Source of the DNA: Xanthobacteraceae bacterium
GTDB taxonomy: Bacteria; Pseudomonadota; Alphaproteobacteria; Rhizobiales; Xanthobacteraceae
NCBI GenBank assembly: GCA_030043175.1
Contig: JASHYD010000834.1
Coordinates: 1-10,647 of the forward strand
Length of the DNA: 10,647 bases
Direction: 5' to 3'
Shown here: piece by piece, positions 7,501 to 10,647 of the stretch
Position numbering within the stretch: position 1 is the first letter of the stretch
Layout: each line of letters begins with the position of its first letter
Made by a program: the position numbers and the translations under genes
The notes under the pieces: model-generated
What the model was told of the DNA's origin: nothing
The model's input: the letters and a program-made list of their open reading frames with translations, nothing else
Databases searched by the model: none

Positions 7501-7939
7501 GAGCTTGTGGGTAACCAAAATACAGGAGGACGCCATCCCCCATATATCGGGCGATGAATCCGCTGAAGTGGTTCACGGTCTCGGCCACGCAATTCTGATA
7601 AGCCGAAACAACCTCTCGCAGGTCCTCTGGGTCCATGCAGGCCGCGAGTGCCGTCGAACCGACCAGGTCCGAGAACATCACCGTGAGTTGGCGGCGCTCC
7701 GCTTCGTCCCGCGGCTTCAACTCAGGTGCAGCCGCGAGCTGGGGCGCGGCGGAAACAGTTGCGGCGAGCTCGGCAATCGCACGCAGTATCCTTCGGCGAT
7801 CTCCGAGCACGACACCGATGTCCTTGAGATCCTGATCCGTGAGGTCCTGCAGGATCGAAAGATCGATTCGGTTTTCGGCAAAGCAGTCCGCATACTCGGA
7901 TAGCCCGAGCGAACCAAGCCACTCATCAATCGGCGTCAT
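4574..7939 (-). CDS. SAM domain-nucleotide cyclase-AAA ATPase-TPR signalling protein
   Basis: This intact 1121-residue cytoplasmic protein combines four parts. A SAM domain occupies residues 1-60 (EWLGSLGLSEYADCF). A class III cyclase domain runs from about 80 to 258, with metal-binding Asp91 (FSDLVGST) and Asp135 (YMGDGVLLYFG) and transition-state Asn207/Arg211 (ETPNLAAR). An AAA_16/STAND ATPase follows, with Walker A GEAGIGKS at 307-314, Walker B VLMIFEDVHW at 431-440 and GIPLFVEEMTKAVLE at about 521. The long C-terminal helical region from about 680 is TPR-like. No membrane segment is visible. The family is thought to make cyclic nucleotide under control of its ATPase and TPR parts. The positions that usually select the base are Arg131 and Arg200 instead of Lys and Asp, so ATP versus GTP use is uncertain. 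The start at 7939 fits the SAM domain and a good ribosome binding site; an in-frame ATG at 8011 would add 24 unrelated residues. Its end faces the relaxase remnant and no operon partner is present. Confidence 0.92.
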   Translation of the reverse strand: MTPIDEWLGSLGLSEYADCFAENRIDLSILQDLTDQDLKDIGVVLGDRRRILRAIAELAATVSAAPQLAAAPELKPRDEAERRQLTVMFSDLVGSTALAACMDPEDLREVVSAYQNCVAETVNHFSGFIARYMGDGVLLYFGYPQAQEDDAERAVRAGFALIAAVAGLKTRAPLRIRVGIATGLVVVGDLIRSGEAQERRIVGETPNLAARLQEIAKPDTVVIAEGTRRLLGSLFEVEDIGLKGLKGFPGPVRAWAVLRASSVASRFEALHTAGLTALVGREEEYELLLRRWSKAKIGEGQVVLLSGEAGIGKSRLTVALMECLADEPHTRLHYFCSPRRASSALYPIIGQMERAIGLAHGETPQARLDKLDAMLAKTSTSMQDAALFAEMLSLPNDGRYPALEFSPQQSRQRTLDALNLRMEALSRSSPVLMIFEDVHWIDPTSLEALSRAVDRIRTLRGLLVVTYRPEFEPPWIAGAHVTVCTIGRLAQHNVDAMIDQVVRNKLLPESIRRDIIERSDGIPLFVEEMTKAVLETESEDEARRTAALIPSSAPAVPATLHASLMARLDRLGFAKELAQIGAAIGRKFSHDLLAAVVCKPETELRSGLDRLIQAGLLYQQGVPPHATYLFKHALIQDAAYGTLLREPRRALHARIAETLESQFAEITENQPELLAGHWTRAGQIEKAARLWGKAGQRSAQRSALVEAIQQITLALDQIATLPTTAALRREEIKLQVALIAPLLPVKGYAAQESKAAVERARQLIEQAEALGEPPEDPLVLFSVLHGVWVQNYVAFNGEAARELAVQFLALAKKQATTGQLITGHRLMGFSLLHIGEIVEGRAHLDRAIALCDPAEHRHLAALGLDARVATLSIRSNALCVLGFPHAALADTERALNEAREIGQAATLMYAFSVASMTYVICGDYAKANAITDELIALTDQTGSLFWGSWGMMQRGCVLALTGKASDAVLTITSGTTAFRSTGSTTDMSLYLSYLAKAHADLREFDKATRCIGEAMTVVETTNERWYEAEVNRITGEIALLSPQPDVAKAETYFERALAVARKQQAKSWELRAAMSMGRLWRDQGKRQQACGLLASVYGWFTEGFDTLDLKEAGTLLDTLRT

Positions 7940-7947
7940 GCGCCGCG

Positions 7948-7954
7948 TCCCCCT
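7948..7954 (-). promoter_or_regulatory. Ribosome binding site of the cyclase gene
   Basis: On the minus strand AGGGGGA lies eight bases before the ATG at 7939. It supports that start over the in-frame ATG at 8011. Confidence 0.6.
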
Positions 7955-8011
7955 GAACTTACCACGATCCGCAGGTCCTGCGCGCCCAGCTGGCTGGAAC
8001 AGCGAAATCAA

Positions 8012-8270
8012 GAGTTGCGCGTCATCCTTGTGTCAAGCCCAATCTTTGCAGGAAAGCTGCCACGGTAGCGCCAACTCTCGCAGTCGGACTGGCAGAGCGC
8101 CTTCTGCGGCCGAACTATCCGCAGCTCTTGGAAGTGATCGGCAGGGAAGCTTCGGTCGATGCGGTATCCAGATGCGCGGTGACGCCGGCGCGGAGAAAAC
8201 CGCGGAGACAGGCGAGTCCAAGTATTGCAAGAGCCCGGTCCTGGCCCTGCACATATTGCGGCTGTTCTCC
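8012..8270. other. Spacer between the cyclase gene and the DUF1501 remnant, unassigned
   Basis: This stretch lies upstream of the cyclase gene on the minus strand, so it should hold that gene's promoter, but no clear -35/-10 pair could be picked out. On the plus strand it sits where the missing N-terminal two thirds of the DUF1501 gene would be expected. It is open in one frame but without recognisable DUF1501 sequence. A short plus-strand segment with RAPSAAELSAAL is reminiscent of the C-terminal parts of planctomycete-type DUF1553 or DUF1592 proteins, but too weak to call. Confidence 0.3.
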
Positions 8271-8653
8271 CCGATGGTCCCGACCGCGGCGCTTGTGATG
8301 GATTTAAAGCAGCGTGGCCTGTTGGACGAAACGGCGGTGGCCTTCGGAAGCGAATTTGGCCAGACACCGTTTGCGCAAGGCGCCTTGAAGGCGAACTTCG
8401 GACGAGACCATCATGGCGGCAACTTCACATGGCGGTTTGCAGGGGCAGGCACGAAGGCCGGATACACGCATGGTCAGATGATTTTAGCTACAGCATCGTG
8501 AAGGACAGCATGCACGTCATTGACCTGAACGCCATCATCATGCGCATCATGGGGATCGATCACAAGCAGCTGACCTTCCCACTCTCAGGACGGGACTTCG
8601 GGCTGACCGATGTGTATGGTGAAGTTCCACTCCGTTCAAAGCGTGAGATCTGA
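8271..8653 (+). pseudogene. C-terminal remnant of a DUF1501 protein, frameshifted
   Basis: DUF1501 proteins are alkaline-phosphatase/sulfatase-like, usually exported, and commonly encoded beside DUF1549/DUF1553 cytochrome-type genes; their reaction is not established. Here the C-terminal 125 or so residues are clear: ALVMDLKQRGLLDETAVAF, EFGQTPFAQG and GRDHHGGNFTWRFAGAGTKA in one frame. After a shift at about 8474 come SDDFSYSIVKDSMHVIDLN, MRIMGIDHKQLTF and SGRDFGLTDVYGEV in another. One base (or four) appears lost between YTHG and SDDF. Full-length members have roughly 400-480 residues, so more than two thirds is missing. The stop (TGA 8651-8653) overlaps the ATG of the next remnant, the sign of a coupled operon. 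Sequence similarity around the frameshift is still strong, so decay may be fairly recent. Confidence 0.85.
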
Positions 8654-9070
8654 TGGAGTTCGTCTACTTCTTGGGTCGGTTTCTTGTGCTATTGCGCACA
8701 TACCGATCACCTCGGCGCTGGCCGTCGTTTTGCTGGATTGGCTTTCAAGGAGGGAAACGCACAAGCAGTTCGAGCCGGTTGTGCCGCCTCTCTGAGCGGC
8801 CACCGCCATCAGGTGCAACCGCGGCACGCTTGCGGTTGGACAACACAAGTTCACCGACATCGGCATCGCCGCCTTGGCGCCGCTCAAGAAGATACCTCAA
8901 CATCTACGGCAAGCCGGGTGTTACCGATGCGAAGGTCGCGACGCTAGCGGCCAGCATTACGGGAAGTGTATCTTTGGGGCACGTCAATCAGTCTAGCCGG
9001 TGTGCAGAAACTGCGGCAATAACGACCGCAACTGCGGGGCGACAACGGTGATAAGCAAATACCTGTTCCG
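8653..9070 (+). pseudogene. Remnant of a DUF2231-type membrane/leucine-rich-repeat protein
   Basis: The ATG at 8653 overlaps the previous stop. The first residues (MEFVYFLGRFLVLL) continue one frame away as AHIPITSALAVVLLDWLSRR and then FEPVVPPL. This matches the start of membrane proteins that accompany DUF1501 genes and carry a planctomycete-type cytochrome domain followed by leucine-rich repeats. A TGA at 8793 stands where PPLWAATAI would be expected, suggesting a Trp codon turned to stop. Most of the middle, including any CxxCH haem site, is deleted. The repeats follow in broken frames: KFTDIGIAALAPLKK (about 8850-8890), YLNIYGKPGVTDAKVATLA (8890-8950), then REVYLWGTSISLAGVQKLR (8960-9016), a TAA, and RPQLRGDNGDK. 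A full-length relative would be several hundred residues, so this is a strongly shortened relic with at least three frameshifts and two stops. Confidence 0.75.
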
Positions 9071-9080
9071 GTGCCGCCCG

Positions 9081-9084
9081 GGAG
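9081..9084 (+). promoter_or_regulatory. Ribosome binding site of the MetE-like gene
   Basis: GGAG lies eight bases before the ATG at 9093. It selects this start over an in-frame ATG at 9000, whose extra 31 residues derive from the overlapping pseudogene sequence. Confidence 0.65.
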
Positions 9085-9092
9085 TAAAAGGA

Positions 9093-10139
9093 ATGGGCGA
9101 GAGCAAGTTCCGCAGGACCGCGCATCTCGTCGGTAGCATCGGCCTCGACTCGGTCGAGGACGTCTTCGCGACCGTGGGCCCGGCGCTCGGGGCCTACCTG
9201 CGCCGCATTCCAGACGGTGAGATCGGCGGCCGCAAGATCTGGATTTCGTGGCAATACCCATTGCTGCGGGCGCAACCGTTCCTGGTGCCCGACCCCTCCG
9301 GCGCGATCCGCCCGACCAATCGATTTCCGCTGCTGTGCCTGGCCGACGGCGTGAAATCCGAGGACGCGCGCTTCGGGGAGCTGAACTACTCGCGCGAGGC
9401 GCGCGCATCCTATCTCGATTTCATTGCGGCGCGTGATACGGGCCTCATCGCTGCGGGCGTGCGTTTCCAGGTGTGTCTGCCGACGCCATTCGCGGTGGTC
9501 AGCTCCGTCGTGGTGCCCAATTCGATTGAGCTCGTCGAATCGGCCTACGAGAAGGCGATGCTGGAAGAGGTCGCGCGCATCTGCCGGCATATCCCGCATG
9601 ACGACCTATGCATCCAATGGGACGTCTGTAACGAGATGGTTATCTGGGACGGCCAGCCGACCAAGGCTGTGCCCTATGGCGAGGAACCGCGCGAGATGAT
9701 CCTCGCGCGCATGGCCCGGCTGTGCCGCGCGGTGCCGGGCGATGTGGAGCTCGGGCTGCATCTCTGCTACGGCGATTTCGACGGCCGGCATTTCGTCGAG
9801 CCAAAGGACGCCGGCGCAATGGTGGAATTCGCCAATGCGCTCGCCGAAGCGAGCCCGCACAAGCTGGCCTATGTCCACATGCCGGTGCCGCCCGAGCGCG
9901 ACGACGACGCCTTCCATCTGCCGTTCCGCCGTCTGGCGCTGGGCGAAAGCACCGAGCTCTATCTCGGCGTGGTGAGCGCGCGCGATGGCGCCGAAGGCGC
10001 GCGACGGCGCATCGCTGCGGCCAGCCGCCACGCGCCGCCGTTCGGCATCGCCACGGAATGCGGCATGGCACGCGCCCGGACGCGCGAAACCGTCAGGAAA
10101 CTATTGGACATTCATACCCAAATTTGTGCCGAAGCCTGA
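9093..10139 (+). CDS. MetE C-terminal-like (UROD/MetE superfamily) protein
   Basis: This intact 348-residue soluble protein looks like the C-terminal barrel of cobalamin-independent methionine synthase, which transfers a methyl group to a zinc-bound thiol. It starts with AHLVGSIGL (residues 10-18) and RRIPDGEIGGRKIW (37-50), typical of a family annotated as hypothetical or MetE-like. The motif LHLCYGDF puts His223 and Cys225 where MetE has its HxC zinc pair, and ATECGMAR puts Cys323 where MetE has its last cysteine ligand. QWDVCNE (175-181) aligns with MetE's QIDEPALRE. The glutamate ligand is not obvious; Glu268 is one candidate. There is no MetE-type N-terminal folate-binding half (MetE is about 750 residues), so the methyl donor is unlikely to be the usual polyglutamyl folate unless another protein helps. 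It has no signal peptide or membrane segment. It follows the decayed DUF1501 operon by about 20 bases, probably by chance rearrangement. The actual substrate is unknown. Confidence 0.85.
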   Translation: MGESKFRRTAHLVGSIGLDSVEDVFATVGPALGAYLRRIPDGEIGGRKIWISWQYPLLRAQPFLVPDPSGAIRPTNRFPLLCLADGVKSEDARFGELNYSREARASYLDFIAARDTGLIAAGVRFQVCLPTPFAVVSSVVVPNSIELVESAYEKAMLEEVARICRHIPHDDLCIQWDVCNEMVIWDGQPTKAVPYGEEPREMILARMARLCRAVPGDVELGLHLCYGDFDGRHFVEPKDAGAMVEFANALAEASPHKLAYVHMPVPPERDDDAFHLPFRRLALGESTELYLGVVSARDGAEGARRRIAAASRHAPPFGIATECGMARARTRETVRKLLDIHTQICAEA

Positions 10140-10360
10140 AAGGAGCGACCCGCGCTCTTGGACTGAGCCGCGCGAGGCGGTCGCACGCTCTCGCCGTCGC
10201 ACAAGGGCTCGCTGAATCATCACGGCCGCCTCCGGAGCGAATCTGCCGGTCAGTCGTCGATAGCAGCGCGGTAGCTGGCACGAGAGTCCACTTCCTCGAC
10301 CGCATCCGCTAGGTCTTGTGGACATTAGAGTGAAGTTGCCGTGACAACGTGACTCATGTG

Positions 10361-10375
10361 TCCTCGAAAAGAGGA
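10361..10375. repeat. 5-bp hairpin
   Basis: TCCTC and GAGGA pair perfectly around a GAAAA loop. No T-tract follows on the plus strand. It is short, and its role is unknown. Confidence 0.4.
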
Positions 10376-10574
10376 ATCTCAACAAAGCGAGAGCGACCTT
10401 CTCTGTGGTTTTGATTCCATAATCCTCCGCGAGCTTGGTCCGAAAGTTCGAGTCAGCTCAAGGGCTTACAAGCGAGTCGTGGCGACAGCGCCACCAGTGA
10501 ATGGCAAAGCTTGAATCAAATCAACAATGGCCGCGTTTTTCTTCATCGGCGCCTGTTAGCAACTCAGGATTAGA

Positions 10575-10590
10575 GGGGGGGATTCCCCCC
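10575..10590. repeat. G-run/C-run hairpin
   Basis: Seven G's (10575-10581) and six C's (10585-10590) flank ATT, giving a stem of six or more G-C pairs around a tiny loop. A GANTC site sits in the centre. Such homopolymer stems are prone to slippage and sequencing error. Confidence 0.6.
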
Positions 10591-10603
10591 GATTCGCGAA
10601 AGT

Positions 10604-10640
10604 GATTCAAGATCGCAACTGGGGAGGGCGATCTTGATTC
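10604..10640. repeat. 13-bp near-perfect inverted repeat
   Basis: The arms 10604-10616 and 10628-10640 (GATTCAAGATCGC and GCGATCTTGATTC) are reverse complements with one mismatch and are separated by 11 bases. Each arm carries a GATTC at its outer end. It could be an operator, the end of a mobile element lying partly outside the window, or a hairpin. Confidence 0.7.
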
Positions 10641-10647
10641 GGCGGGC

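Larger units (their letters stand above)
10140..10647. other. Non-coding right end with clustered GANTC sites
   Basis: No convincing gene is present; the best frame is a 50-codon ORF from ATG 10356 without recognisable motifs. By eye I count 11 GANTC sites between 10284 and 10640, where about one or two would be expected by chance. They start at 10284, 10351, 10374, 10413, 10450, 10474, 10513, 10581, 10591, 10604 and 10636. GANTC is the target of the CcrM methylase of Alphaproteobacteria. The stretch also holds three hairpins or inverted repeats. No clear terminator for the preceding gene was found. Confidence 0.6.

Noticed and set aside
8012..8270. Possible C-terminal piece of a DUF1553 or DUF1592 protein
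   Set aside because: Only one short segment (RAPSAAELSAAL) is suggestive, with no second block in support. Operon logic alone is not evidence.
10143..10190. Terminator after the MetE-like gene from GCGACC/GGTCGC arms
   Set aside because: The arms are short and 28 bases apart, with no T-tract.
10356..10508. A 50-codon ORF in the right-hand non-coding end
   Set aside because: No ribosome binding site or recognisable sequence. Its length is expected by chance.

Overview
The window is GC-rich and most likely comes from an alphaproteobacterium, possibly Hyphomicrobiales/Bradyrhizobium-like. This is inferred from three things: a long SAM-cyclase-AAA-TPR regulator of a type common there, a DUF3363 (VirD2-like) relaxase remnant, and a cluster of GANTC sites (the CcrM methylation sequence) at the right end. 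No rRNA, tRNA, CRISPR array or intact insertion sequence was seen.

Three intact genes stand out. From 794 to 2002 (+) is a secreted or periplasmic metal-dependent amidohydrolase of the imidazolonepropionase/prolidase-like group. From 4574 to 7939 (-) is a 1121-residue signalling protein with a SAM domain, a class III nucleotide cyclase domain, an AAA_16/STAND ATPase and a C-terminal TPR region. From 9093 to 10139 (+) is a stand-alone protein resembling the C-terminal barrel of cobalamin-independent methionine synthase (MetE), with recognisable zinc-ligand motifs.

The space between them is largely a gene graveyard. Reading across frames shows five eroded genes. They are the N-terminal membrane part of a sensor-kinase-like protein (2139-2309, -); a CheB-type methylesterase that has lost its catalytic serine segment (3561-about 4110, +); a DUF3363 relaxase fragment (4132-about 4490, +) abutting it; the C-terminal part of a DUF1501 protein (about 8271-8653, +); and a shortened, multiply frameshifted gene of the DUF2231/LRR type that accompanies DUF1501 genes (8653-about 9070, +). 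The last two still overlap as TGATG, so they are the relic of one operon.

The left end (1-793) holds a hairpin-rich stretch and two doubtful small reading frames. Between 2310 and 3560 I see no convincing gene, only a strong rho-independent terminator (3062-3090), two inverted repeats and one possible 41-residue ORF. The last 500 bases are non-coding and carry hairpins, an inverted repeat and many GANTC sites. The layout suggests repeated insertion and decay in an accessory region with a mobile-element history. The three intact genes do not form an evident pathway together.
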